Program-made: the position numbers and the translations under genes
The notes under the pieces: generated by a model
Told to the model about the DNA's origin: nothing
The model's input: only the letters and a program-made list of their open reading frames with translations
Database searches by the model: none
Shown: in pieces, positions 35,479 through 43,836 of the stretch
Layout of the letters: each line of letters opens with the position of its first letter
Position numbering within the stretch: position 1 is the stretch's first letter
Source: JAJEDW01 sp963555775
Lineage (GTDB): Bacteria > Acidobacteriota > Terriglobia > 20CM-2-55-15
Assembly: GCA_963555775.3 (NCBI GenBank)
Contig: CAUVWY020000003.1
Span: 1-64,000 of the forward strand
Reading direction: 5' to 3'
Length of the DNA stretch: 64,000 bases

Positions 35479-35507
35479 TTGCAAACTACGTCACTACCCT
35501 GTAATAT
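35479..35507 (+). promoter_or_regulatory. Sigma-70-type promoter of the IS1595 transposase
   Basis: TTGCAA at 35479-35484, a 17-bp spacer, and TAATAT at 35502-35507, followed by GGAG at 35521-35524 and ATG at 35532. This is close to consensus and well placed for transposase expression. Confidence 0.65.
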
Positions 35508-35531
35508 TGTATTGTAAGTAGGAGATACGCA

Positions 35532-36488
35532 ATGGCTAACAAGGCACCTGGCAAACACTTCCGACAGGGACTTTCAACTAAGGAATTCTACCGCCTGTTC
35601 CCCGACAACGCATCCGCTGAAGAATGGTTCATCCAGAACCGCTGGTTCGACGGCATCACCTGCCCGCGTTGTGGATCGGACAACGTGCAGACTGGAACGG
35701 CCCACAAGACCATGCCGTTTCGGTGCCGCAAGAGCAAGAAGCGTGAAACCTGCGGGAAACCGTTCAGCGTCAAGACCGGGACGTTCATGGAAGCATCCAA
35801 CCTCGGCTATCAGGATTGGCTCTACGCCATGTATCTGGTCGTTACCAACCTGAAGAGCGTGGCATCCATGAAGATGCACCGCGAGTTGGGAATCACCCAG
35901 AAATCCGCATGGCATCTTGTTCACAGAATCCGCAAGGTTTGGGACGTTTCTGATCATGAACCATTCAAAGGTCCTGTTGAGGCGGATGAGGTCTACATCG
36001 GCGGACTGGAAAAGAACAAGCACCAGTCCAAGAAGTTGAAGTCCGGTCGTGGATCGGTTGGAAAAACCGCTGTTGTAGGTGTCAAGGATCGTGACACGAA
36101 CGAGGTCCGAGCTACAGTGGTCGAGCGCACAAATGCAGAAACCCTTCAAGGTTTCGTTCGTGCCAATACAGACCCCGAATCAACGGTTTACACTGACGAA
36201 GCAACCGCATATCAAGGCGTTGCCAAGTCGCATGAATCGGTCAAGCACTCGGTTGGTGAGTACGTCCGGGGTCAGGCCCACACCAACGGCATTGAATCCT
36301 TTTGGTCCATGCTGAAACGCGCTCACAAGGGGACGTTCCACAAGCTGTCAGCCAAACACCTTCACCGCTACGTCTGCGAGTTCGCAGGACGCCACAACAT
36401 CCGCAGCATGGGCACTCTCGATCAAATGCGTTTCGTCGTTTTGAGCATGGATGGGGCACAACTTCGTTACAAGGACTTGGTAGCGTGA
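35532..36488 (+). CDS. IS1595-family (ISXO2-like) transposase
   Basis: 318 residues. An N-terminal zinc ribbon is visible (CPRCGSDNV ... FRCRKSKKRETCGK), then the ISXO2-like DDE(N/K) domain: 'VEADEVYIGG' (first Asp), 'VYTDEATAYQGV' (second Asp) and 'HTNGIESFWSMLKRAHKGTFH' (Glu/Asn region), ending 'RHNIRSMGTLDQM'. A good ribosome-binding site (GGAG) precedes ATG. The gene appears intact, so the transposon could still be mobile provided its ends are recognised. IS1595-group elements are known to carry passenger genes, including methyltransferases. Confidence 0.92.
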   Translation: MANKAPGKHFRQGLSTKEFYRLFPDNASAEEWFIQNRWFDGITCPRCGSDNVQTGTAHKTMPFRCRKSKKRETCGKPFSVKTGTFMEASNLGYQDWLYAMYLVVTNLKSVASMKMHRELGITQKSAWHLVHRIRKVWDVSDHEPFKGPVEADEVYIGGLEKNKHQSKKLKSGRGSVGKTAVVGVKDRDTNEVRATVVERTNAETLQGFVRANTDPESTVYTDEATAYQGVAKSHESVKHSVGEYVRGQAHTNGIESFWSMLKRAHKGTFHKLSAKHLHRYVCEFAGRHNIRSMGTLDQMRFVVLSMDGAQLRYKDLVA

Positions 36489-37003
36489 GCACTGCGGGCA
36501 TATTCCAACAGATAGGATTGACCCCACCACCTCGCCGGGTTACCGTTCTGACTCAACCACCGGAACCCAACCCTATGGCAGAACGCAACTTTGAAAACCG
36601 GACCCTCTTTCACAGTGACAACCTGCCGATCCTCCGTGCCATGAACAGTGAATCGGTGGACCTGATTGCCACTGATCCGCCGTTCAACAAATCGAAGGAC
36701 TTCCACGCCACTCCGGACAGTCTCGCAGCAGGAGCGTCCTTTCAGGATCGATGGTCATGGGAGCGTGACGTACATGAGGACTGGACCGACCAGATCACCG
36801 ATCGCTTTGACAACGTAAAAAGGACCCACCCCGATCGAGTAAAAGGGACCCACCCCCGGGTTAATGGTTTGTAAGTGATTCCGCCGTCGAGGCCGTGGGA
36901 AGTGTGGGAGCCGAAGGCTTCCAAGCCACTGTGGGAACGCGCTGGCTTTGCAGCGGGTTTCCATGGGGGCGGCACTTTCCACAGCCCGCTGCGCCCGCGG
37001 TTT

Positions 37004-37795
37004 TCACGCGGATCCTCCGGCGGACCGGGGTTTGTTCTTCCGTTTGCCGGCGGCGCCTAGACTTTGGGTGAACCGGATACTTTCCCAATCGAACTGGTGA
37101 ATGGCGCAGTGATGGGTCAGCCGGTCCAGCAGGGCTGCGGTCAGTGCGGCGTCACCGAAGACGCTGGTCCACTGTGCAAACGGCAGGTTCGATGTGACGA
37201 TCAGCGAACCCTTTTCGTAGCGGTCCGAGAAGACCTGAAACAGCAACTGCGCCCCCTCGGCCGAGAACGGGATATAGCCGACTTCGTCCACGATGAGCAG
37301 CTCGAAGCGGGCCAGCTTGGCCAGGCGCCGGTTCAGTTGCCGTTCCTCGCGCGACTCGATCAAGGTGTTGACCAGCCCGGCGGCCGTGGTGAACCCGACG
37401 CGGTAGCCCCTCCGGCAGGCTTCCACACCCAGAGCCGTGGCGGCATGGGTTTTACCGGTTCCGTGCTTGCCCAACAGGACGACGTTCTCGTGCCGGGTAA
37501 TGTAGCCGCACTCGGCATAGTCGCGAACCTGGATCGCATCCAGCACCGGCCACTTCTTCAGGTCCGTGGTCTCCAGAGTCTTGAGCAGTGGGAACCGGGC
37601 CTCCCGTAGTCGACGCTGGACCTGATTGGCTTGCCGCTGTTCCAGCTCGCGGCTGGCCAGAGCCAATAGAAAGCCGGTGTACCCCTCGCCGGCCTCTTTG
37701 GCCTGTCGGGCGTGTTCCCGCCACTCCCGCACCATGGCCGGGAGCCGGAGTTGCCGCAGTGCGTCGTCGAGAACGATCTCCTGACCCGGACTCAT
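37004..37795 (-). CDS. istB: IS21 helper ATPase IstB
   Basis: 263 residues with an AAA+ P-loop 'LLGKHGTGKTHAATALG', Walker B 'LLIVDEVGYIPFS', sensor 'SLIVTSNLPFAQW' and the family C-terminus 'ALLDRLTHHCAIHQFDWES.R'. IstB assists target capture by IstA. Its start codon overlaps the istA stop (ATGA), giving translational coupling. It appears intact. Confidence 0.93.
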   Translation of the reverse strand: MSPGQEIVLDDALRQLRLPAMVREWREHARQAKEAGEGYTGFLLALASRELEQRQANQVQRRLREARFPLLKTLETTDLKKWPVLDAIQVRDYAECGYITRHENVVLLGKHGTGKTHAATALGVEACRRGYRVGFTTAAGLVNTLIESREERQLNRRLAKLARFELLIVDEVGYIPFSAEGAQLLFQVFSDRYEKGSLIVTSNLPFAQWTSVFGDAALTAALLDRLTHHCAIHQFDWESIRFTQSLGAAGKRKNKPRSAGGSA

Positions 37796-39315
37796 CGCGC
37801 ACCCCCGGCCAGGAGACGGTCATATTGATCCAGATCGGCCCCAGCGATCGTCAGGTCGGTGATACCGGGCATCAACCCGGACTCGAGCGGCGCATGGGAT
37901 CGAGTCGGCGTGTCCTCCCGCATCAGAATGTGCCGCACCGCTTCCAACTCGATACAGTGGGCATCGAGCGCTTCCTGGATGGCCGAGGACACCCGATCCA
38001 GATCCCAGTCCTGGTGGAGTTGCAGGATGCCGATGAACTCCCGGGTGCCCCGGCTGTACCCATGCCGATCCCGCAACCGCTCCAGCGCGGTCTCATATTG
38101 GGTCGGCCATTGATCCCGCCACTGCCGGATCGGCCGGGCGCTCTCAAACGAGGCCACCTTCCGGCGGATCAACTCCAGGTAGTGCAACGGATCGATCCGC
38201 CAGTCGCTATGACCGAAGGCGCGGTCATGTTCGGCCACCTTCTTCTGGTCCGCGTAAAAGCTCACCCGGTCACAGCCGATATGGGCCCAGAGCCGGCGTC
38301 CCACATAGGCGGTCGGCACCGAATGCCGGTTCTGATCCACCTGGGCGGTCTGATACGGGCTGATCCGGACTCCCACCACCTTCGTGTTCTCGAACCGCGT
38401 GTCGGGCAGTGCCAGGAGGCGTTCTTGCTCCACCGCGTGCCGCTCCCCAATCGTGCGATCGTCGGACCGGCCGCCGATCCGGCGCTGGTCGTCAGCCGCG
38501 CAGCGTTCCAGCAGTTGCGCGTTCAGATCCTCGAAGTCGGTCACCTCGGGAACCGGCACCAGGAAGTTCCGGCGTGCAAAGCCGACCAGGCCCTCGACAC
38601 CGCATTTTTCCTGGCCCCGGGCCGGATTACAGAATCGCGCTTCAAACGTGTAGTGCGCCCGAAACGCCGTGAACCGGGCCTGCTCGACCCGAGCCTTCCC
38701 CTTCAGAATCCGCTTCACGGCCGTCTTCAGGTTGTCGAAAACCAGGGTCGGGAATACGCCGCCGTACCAATCGAACGCCCGAATGTGACCGTCCAGGAAC
38801 ATCTCCTGCCGTTCCCACGGATAGGCCCGCACGAACGCCTTGCCCGAGTACCGGGACCGCATACAGAACAACTTGACCTGACGGTCTTCACCGTTCATCC
38901 GGACCCAGGCCGTGCCCCAGTCCACTTCTGCTTCACGGGCGTGTTCCGGGTCCAGCGGCACCACAGCGCCGGTCTGGTTCCAGCCCAACCGTGTCTTCCG
39001 TTCCCGAACCCAGCGGCGTACCGTCGCCTCGGCTCCGGTAAATTCATGCTCCTCCACCAGACGTTGCCACACCCGGTGCGCGGTGTGGCGTTGCTTGACG
39101 GGCTGGTCCCGGTCCGCCTGGAGCCAGGCATCTACGATCCCGGCGACCGGGTCCATCACCGGACAGGCGGGCTCCTTCTCTCGCCGATACCTGGGCTCCT
39201 GTCCGGCCAATACTTTCCGGACCGTCCGTCGCGTGTGCCCGGTCTCCCGGGCGATCTGTCGAATGCTTTTCTTGTAAACCCGATCTGCGGTTCTGATCAA
39301 CTCGTACTGATCCAT
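37792..39315 (-). CDS. istA: IS21 transposase IstA
   Basis: ATG at 39315 ('MDQYELIRTADRVYKKSIRQIARETGHTRRTVRKVL') starts the HTH typical of IstA; an upstream in-frame ATG at 39363 is less likely. The 507-residue protein has the rve-type DDE domain: 'EVDWGTAWV', 'LVFDNLKTAV' and 'QEKCGVEGLVGFAR' hold the acidic triad, followed by the Mu-like C-terminal region. It appears full length. Confidence 0.93.
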   Translation of the reverse strand: MDQYELIRTADRVYKKSIRQIARETGHTRRTVRKVLAGQEPRYRREKEPACPVMDPVAGIVDAWLQADRDQPVKQRHTAHRVWQRLVEEHEFTGAEATVRRWVRERKTRLGWNQTGAVVPLDPEHAREAEVDWGTAWVRMNGEDRQVKLFCMRSRYSGKAFVRAYPWERQEMFLDGHIRAFDWYGGVFPTLVFDNLKTAVKRILKGKARVEQARFTAFRAHYTFEARFCNPARGQEKCGVEGLVGFARRNFLVPVPEVTDFEDLNAQLLERCAADDQRRIGGRSDDRTIGERHAVEQERLLALPDTRFENTKVVGVRISPYQTAQVDQNRHSVPTAYVGRRLWAHIGCDRVSFYADQKKVAEHDRAFGHSDWRIDPLHYLELIRRKVASFESARPIRQWRDQWPTQYETALERLRDRHGYSRGTREFIGILQLHQDWDLDRVSSAIQEALDAHCIELEAVRHILMREDTPTRSHAPLESGLMPGITDLTIAGADLDQYDRLLAGGAR

Positions 39316-40538
39316 CCCTATCAATCCTCGCCTCCCACCCGCGTGCCTGTTCTTCCAGTTCACGCTTCCGGGGAGGCTATCAGGGGTGGGTCCCTTTTCC
39401 TCGATCAGAGCCCCGTTTGGTGGGTCCCTTTTACGTTATCGAAATCACACCGATGACCATCCGCGTCTCATGGAAGCGATTGAAAGTGCCCGTTACGCCC
39501 ACTCGGATGGCATGGGTGCGTTTATGTGTTTCATGGCCGTCCGTTTGTTGGAGATGAGGCGTGTTCTGAAGTCAACCGGATCGATCTACCTGCACTGCGA
39601 CCCAACTGCTTCACATTATTTGAAGGCGGTCATGGACGCGGTATTTGGGTGGAAAAAGTTTCGTAACGAGGTGGTGTGGGGGTATAGGACTGGCGGTGTG
39701 GGCAAGCGTTGGTTCGCAAGAAAACACGATGTGATTCTTTGCTACTCCAAGTCAACTTTCTGGACATTTAATGTCCAGCATTACCGTTCTTACCAGCAGA
39801 AAAAGTACAACTACAACAAGAAGTACCCCGAACTATGGGACAAGGAAAAGAAGAAGTGGTACCACAATTCAGTTTGCAGGGATGTATGGGAGGATATCAA
39901 ATCTATAGGAACCGAAAAAGGCCAGAAAGAGGTTACTGGCTATGCAACCCAAAAACCATTAGCCCTGTACGAACGTATCATCAAGGCATCCAGCAATGAA
40001 GATGACACGGTATTGGACCCGTTCTGCGGTTGTGCCACAACCTGCGTTGCCGCTGAAAAGCTAAATCGTCAGTGGGTAGGCATCGACATATGGGATAACG
40101 CGAGGGATGTTGTTTTGAAAAGGCTTGAATTGGAAGGATTGATCGTGCAGGACTCAACCGACAAACTACACGGTCATCTGTTCCCATATGACGTAATCAA
40201 GATGGATGTCCCGCCGATTCGCACGGATGACACCAAAACAGCCGCACCTAACCTCAGAACCAAAGTCATCGTCTTCGAACCAGTAGGGAAGAAGATGACC
40301 CGTGCAGATATGTATACCCATCTTCTGGACCAACACGGCCGCAAGTGCCGTGGTTGTGAAAGAACGTTCGATGATTCTCGTTACCTCCAGTTGGACCATA
40401 ACACTCCACGGGCTGATGGTGGATTGAACCACATATCCAACCGGGTCTTGTTATGTGGTCCATGCAACCAACTCAAGAGTCACATTTACACGTTGTCGGG
40501 CTTAAGACGTGAGAACAAGAAACGAGGGTTCATGCGTA

Positions 40539-40727
40539 ATGGAAATTAGCTGCCAACCTCGGCCCAAGGATTGGACGTGCGCCTGTAAACATGAGGACAT
40601 ACCTGTAGGTTGGGGCTCCGGTGGGTTCCAGTGCGACGTATGTAATGGCATTTACTACGCTCCTATCAACCCGTCCGACAGCGATCTTTTCGACAGCTTT
40701 GCCATAATGAGGAGTGAGAATGACTAA
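40539..40727 (+). CDS. Small Cys-rich protein carried by the transposon
   Basis: ATG at 40539 overlaps the stop of the methyltransferase-HNH gene, so it is likely co-translated. The 62-residue product has two Cys pairs ('WTCACKH' and 'FQCDVCNGIYY') that could form a zinc ribbon. It is not recognised from a named family. Its position directly after the methyltransferase suggests a partner or a small DNA-binding protein. Confidence 0.6.
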   Translation: MEISCQPRPKDWTCACKHEDIPVGWGSGGFQCDVCNGIYYAPINPSDSDLFDSFAIMRSEND

Positions 40728-40917
40728 GACTCCGAAACCAAAAACAGTTGAGATAGTGAAGTCCGACTACCAGCCGACCAAGGGCGAGTTGGAGCAGGAA
40801 TTGGAACCTCTCGACATTCCTGGACCGACCGTGGATCAGCGCATCAAGAATCTGGCGCGGGCGTTGTTTCAGCCGGTCAAGTTGCGCAGGATCGACCTGC
40901 CACGGAAACGACGCTGA
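40720..40917 (+). CDS. Small charged protein at the right end of the transposon
   Basis: 65 residues starting at ATG 40720, overlapping the previous stop by 8 bp. It has an N-terminal Lys-rich part, a central acidic 'GELEQELEPLDIP' stretch and a C-terminal basic 'FQPVKLRRIDLPRKRR'. The overlap with the upstream gene supports real translation. Similar short 'YQPTK.ELE' proteins occur in phage- and transposon-derived regions, but the function is unknown. Confidence 0.55.
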   Translation: MTKTPKPKTVEIVKSDYQPTKGELEQELEPLDIPGPTVDQRIKNLARALFQPVKLRRIDLPRKRR

Positions 40918-41492
40918 TTCATAATGCGTCACTATTCGATATAATCCCCATTCATTTGTATCTCCTCGATGCTGCTGTCAGCGAAGCGAAAGACTGGTAT
41001 GCACGCATGTTCGGCGCCACGCCTGGAACAAGGTGGCAGTACGATGCGGTCGACCTGCCCGGCATCAACTTCAATTTCTCAAGCGCCCCCGAAGCACTGG
41101 CGCCCACTCGCGGCCGCATGCTGGATCACATCGGTCTCGAGATTCAGGGCCTGGAAGAGTTTTGCAGGCGGCTTGAAGACGCGGGCGTGGAGTTCGACGA
41201 ACGCTATCGCCTGCTCCCTTCCGGCATCGCCACCGCCATGCTGACCGACCCCTGGGGCACCTCCATCGAACTGACCGAGGGTTTGAACGGAATCTGATTC
41301 CGGGACCGAATGCCCGGGATCGGACGCCAAGTGGTTCCCGAATACTCCCGTCGGGGTTAGAATGGGAGATTCGCCCCGGTTCGCCGCGGTGTTCCGGGGC
41401 GAATCGGGCACGCAAAACCGCAACATTGTTCCAACATTCGTTTCCTGGAAGGATTCGTTCCTTAGTTTAGTAAGGATAAGAAGAGGCCGGTC

Positions 41493-42740
41493 ATGGGAAA
41501 AGCTCTGGAAGGTATTCGCATCCTGGATATGACTCATGTGCAGTCGGGTCCGACCTGCACCCAGATTCTGGCGTGGTTCGGCGCCGACGTCATCAAGATC
41601 GAGCGGCCGGGCGTGGGCGATGCCACCCGGGGGCAGTTGCGGGACATCCCGGATGTCGACAGCCTCTACTTCACGATGCTGAACGCCAACAAGCGCAGCG
41701 TGACGCTGAACCCCAAGACCGAAACGGGCAACAGGATCTTCGCGAAGCTGATCGAAGAATGCGACGTGATGGTCGAAAACTTCGCTCCGGGCGCAATCGA
41801 TCGCATGGGTTTTCCGTGGGAAAGGATCCAGGAAATCAATCCCCGCATGATCTACGCATCGGTGAAGGGTTTCGGTCCCGGACCCTTCGAAGATTGCAAG
41901 GTTTACGAAAACGTTGCCCAGTGCACGGGCGGGTCGGCATCGACAACCGGTGAGATCGATCGCGTTCCGCTGGTGACCGGAGCTCAGATCGGCGACTCGG
42001 GCACGGGAATTCATCTGGTCGCGGGAATTCTGGCCGCCTTGCTGCATCGAGAGAAGAGCGGCAAGGGCCAGCGCGTGGTCTGCGCCATGCAGGACGCCGT
42101 GTTGAACCTCTGCCGCGTGAAACTGCGCGACCAGCAGCGCCTGGCGCACGGTCCGCTCAAGGAATATCCGCAGTATCCCAATGGCACGTTTGGCGACGCG
42201 GTGCCCCGCGCGGGCAATGCGTCCGGGGGCGGCCACCCGGGCGGGATCGTCAAATGCAAAGGCTGGGAAACCGATCCGGACGCCTATATCTATGTCATCA
42301 CCCAGGCTCAGGCATTCCCGGCTCTCGCCCGGACCATCGGCCATGAGGACTGGCTTGACGATCCGGACTGGAATACACCCGAGGCGCGGCTTCCCCGATT
42401 GGCGCAGGTCTATGAGGAAATTGAAAAATGGACCATGACCAAGGACAAGATGGAAGTCATGGCCACGCTTAATCCCCAGAACGTGCCTTGCGGCCCGATT
42501 CTTTCGATGAAGGAACTGGCCGTGGAACCGACCCTCCGCGCAACCGGCACAGTGGTCGAGGTGGACCACCCGGAACGCGGCACGTATCTGACCGTCGGCA
42601 ACCCGATCAAGCTTTCGGATTCTCCATCCGATGTCGGGCGCGCCCCGCTGCTGGGGGAACATACCGAAGAGATCCTGAAAACGATCGTGGGGCTGAATGA
42701 AAATGAAATTGAAGCCGCGCGCGGCCAGGGCGCAATCTGA
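41493..42740 (+). CDS. CaiB/BaiF family III CoA-transferase (formyl-CoA transferase-like)
   Basis: 415 residues with the family pattern: 'ALEGIRILDMTHVQSGPTCTQILAWFGADVIKIE' at the N-terminus, the catalytic Asp region 'NANKRSVTLNPKTETG....L.ECDVMVENFAPGAIDRMG', and 'GSASTTGEIDRVPLVTGAQIGDSGTG'. The C-terminal 'LGEHTEEILKTIVGLNENEI' is typical. It is close to formyl-CoA:oxalate CoA-transferase in outline, but substrate cannot be assigned within family III. An AGAGG-like ribosome-binding site precedes ATG. The next gene starts 12 bp downstream. Confidence 0.9.
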   Translation: MGKALEGIRILDMTHVQSGPTCTQILAWFGADVIKIERPGVGDATRGQLRDIPDVDSLYFTMLNANKRSVTLNPKTETGNRIFAKLIEECDVMVENFAPGAIDRMGFPWERIQEINPRMIYASVKGFGPGPFEDCKVYENVAQCTGGSASTTGEIDRVPLVTGAQIGDSGTGIHLVAGILAALLHREKSGKGQRVVCAMQDAVLNLCRVKLRDQQRLAHGPLKEYPQYPNGTFGDAVPRAGNASGGGHPGGIVKCKGWETDPDAYIYVITQAQAFPALARTIGHEDWLDDPDWNTPEARLPRLAQVYEEIEKWTMTKDKMEVMATLNPQNVPCGPILSMKELAVEPTLRATGTVVEVDHPERGTYLTVGNPIKLSDSPSDVGRAPLLGEHTEEILKTIVGLNENEIEAARGQGAI

Positions 42741-42752
42741 GGAACGCAAGTC

Positions 42753-43814
42753 TTGAAATACAACGTACTGATTCTGGGCGCCTCATATGGTTCCCTGTTC
42801 GCGACAAAGTTGTTGATGGCGGGGCACAATGCTTCGCTGGTGTGCACGGAACCCACGGCCGAGCTGATCAACAACGCGGGTACCGTCGTGCGCTTCCCGA
42901 TCCGGGGGCGGGATTCATTGGTCGAGGTCCCTTCAAGAGGACTCCCCGGCACGCTTTCAGCCAGCAGTCCCAACGGCATCGATCCCGGATTTTTCGATCT
43001 GGTGGTGTTGGGGATGCAGGAGGCGCAGTACGGCTCGCCGGGAGTCAGGGAACTGATGGGCCGCGTAGCCGCGTCGCGGGTCCCGGCTCTCGCAATCATG
43101 AACATGCCCCCGCTGCCCTATCTGGAACGGATTCCCGGGATTTCGACCGAAGCGCTCAAGCCGTGTTACGCGGACCCAGGCGTCTGGGACGGTTTCGAGC
43201 CCGGTCTGACTTCGTTGGCCAGTCCGGATCCCCAGGCATTTCGCCCACCGAACGAACCGAAGAACGTGCTTCAGGTGGGCTTGCCGACCAACTTCAAGGC
43301 CGCACGTTTCGAAGCGGACGAACCCACCCAAATTCTGCGGAACCTGGAAGCCGACATTGCGGCCTCCCGGTTCGATCCGGGTGACGGGGCCATCGAGATT
43401 CCCGTAAAACTCAAGGTGCATGAATCCATCTTTGTCCCGCTGGCCAAGTGGCCCATGCTGGTCACCGGCAACTACCGCTGCATCCAGGCCGACGAAATGA
43501 TTCCGATCCGCGACGCGGTTCACCGAAGCGTGGACCGGTCGCGGGAAGTCTACAACTGGGTATGGAAGCTTTGCACCGGACTCGGCGCGAAGGATGCCGA
43601 CCTGGTTCCGTTCGAAAAATACGCCAAGGCCGCCGAAGGCCTGACCAAGCCGTCATCGGCGGCACGCGCATTGTTTGACGGGGCCGAACACATCGAGCGC
43701 GTGGATTGCCTGGTTCGACGGATCGCGGGCCAGCAGGGACTCCGGTCCCACACGCTGGATGAGATCGTTCGACTGGTGAATGCGCGGTTGGGACGGAATC
43801 GACGAGACCGTTGA
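42753..43814 (+). CDS. Putative NAD(P)-binding protein, ketopantoate-reductase-like N-terminus
   Basis: 353 residues, apparently starting with TTG at 42753 (GAGGAA upstream). The N-terminus 'YNVLILGASYGSLFATKLLMAGHNASLVCTEP' is a Rossmann fold with a GxxxGS-type loop, as in ketopantoate/opine dehydrogenase relatives; the C-terminal half is helical. It is coupled to the CoA-transferase, so it may act on the same carbon acid or CoA ester. The exact reaction is not recognised. Confidence 0.6.
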   Translation: MKYNVLILGASYGSLFATKLLMAGHNASLVCTEPTAELINNAGTVVRFPIRGRDSLVEVPSRGLPGTLSASSPNGIDPGFFDLVVLGMQEAQYGSPGVRELMGRVAASRVPALAIMNMPPLPYLERIPGISTEALKPCYADPGVWDGFEPGLTSLASPDPQAFRPPNEPKNVLQVGLPTNFKAARFEADEPTQILRNLEADIAASRFDPGDGAIEIPVKLKVHESIFVPLAKWPMLVTGNYRCIQADEMIPIRDAVHRSVDRSREVYNWVWKLCTGLGAKDADLVPFEKYAKAAEGLTKPSSAARALFDGAEHIERVDCLVRRIAGQQGLRSHTLDEIVRLVNARLGRNRRDR

Positions 43815-43836
43815 AATTCGGGTTCCGCTTCCGGCC

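Larger units (their letters stand above)
36803..39447 (-). mobile_element. IS21-family insertion sequence, about 2.65 kb, nested in the methyltransferase gene
   Basis: Flanked by a 7-bp duplication CACCGAT (36796-36802 and 39448-39454). Each end carries two spaced copies of TAAAAGGGACCCACC (with one change in the outer left copy) in inverted orientation relative to the other end, as expected for IS21-type multiple terminal binding sites. The element encodes IstA and IstB on the minus strand. Between the left end and istB (about 36860-37003) no gene is seen. Confidence 0.88.
36575..40549 (+). pseudogene. DNA methyltransferase-HNH nuclease fusion, interrupted by an IS21-family element
   Basis: Pieces 36575-36802 and 39455-40549 rejoin in frame (net insertion 2652 bp, a multiple of three) to a 440-residue protein. 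The junction reads 'WTDQITD-DHPRLMEAIESARY'. The N-terminal part has motif IV 'ATDPPFNKSKDF'; the C-terminal half has 'GSIYLHCDPTASHYLKAVMDAVFG', 'ATQKPLALYERII' and SAM motif I 'VLDPFCGCATTCVAA'. This order marks a beta-class N4-cytosine/N6-adenine methyltransferase. The last ~60 residues form an HNH domain with zinc Cys pairs ('CRGCERTF....LQLDHNTPRADGGLNHISNRVLLCGPCN'). It could be a single-chain modification/nicking enzyme or a cargo-protection device. The IS21 element now truncates it after residue ~76. Confidence 0.85.
35196..40949 (+). mobile_element. IS1595-type (ISXO2-like) transposon with methyltransferase-HNH cargo, 5754 bp
   Basis: Terminal inverted repeats: left GGGGATTACATCGAATAGTG and right (complement) GGGGATTATATCGAATAGTG, matching over 23 bp with one difference. 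It is flanked by the 8-bp duplication ATTCATTT (35188-35195 and 40950-40957), the size expected for the IS1595 family. Content: transposase, a DNA methyltransferase-HNH fusion interrupted by an IS21-family element, and two short genes. The coding parts of the transposon are less GC-rich than the host genes. Without the IS21 element and its duplication the transposon would be about 3.1 kb. Confidence 0.92.
34684..41297 (+). pseudogene. Exported VOC (glyoxalase-like) protein gene split by a 5.75-kb transposon
   Basis: Exons before and after the transposon (34684-35195 and 40958-41297) join in frame to a 283-residue protein once one copy of the ATTCATTT duplication is kept. The junction reads 'SHHIHLYLLDAAVSEAKDWY', a normal second VOC-domain start. 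There is a signal peptide (MKKRICTLTLALLVPATGLWAQ) and two vicinal-oxygen-chelate modules: 'VAMGHLHYNVRDVEANRNFWV' and 'HHIHLYLLDAAVSEAKDWYARMFG', each closing with an 'E..ELF/IELTE' strand. As it stands, translation of the left part runs about 20 codons into the transposon and stops at 35256, so only the first module would be made. It was probably a secreted metal-dependent binding or lyase protein. Confidence 0.9.

Noticed and set aside
42753..43814. Assignment as ketopantoate reductase (panE)
   Set aside because: Only the N-terminal Rossmann fold is compatible. The C-terminal half lacks recognisable family motifs, and the neighbour is a CoA-transferase rather than pantothenate genes.
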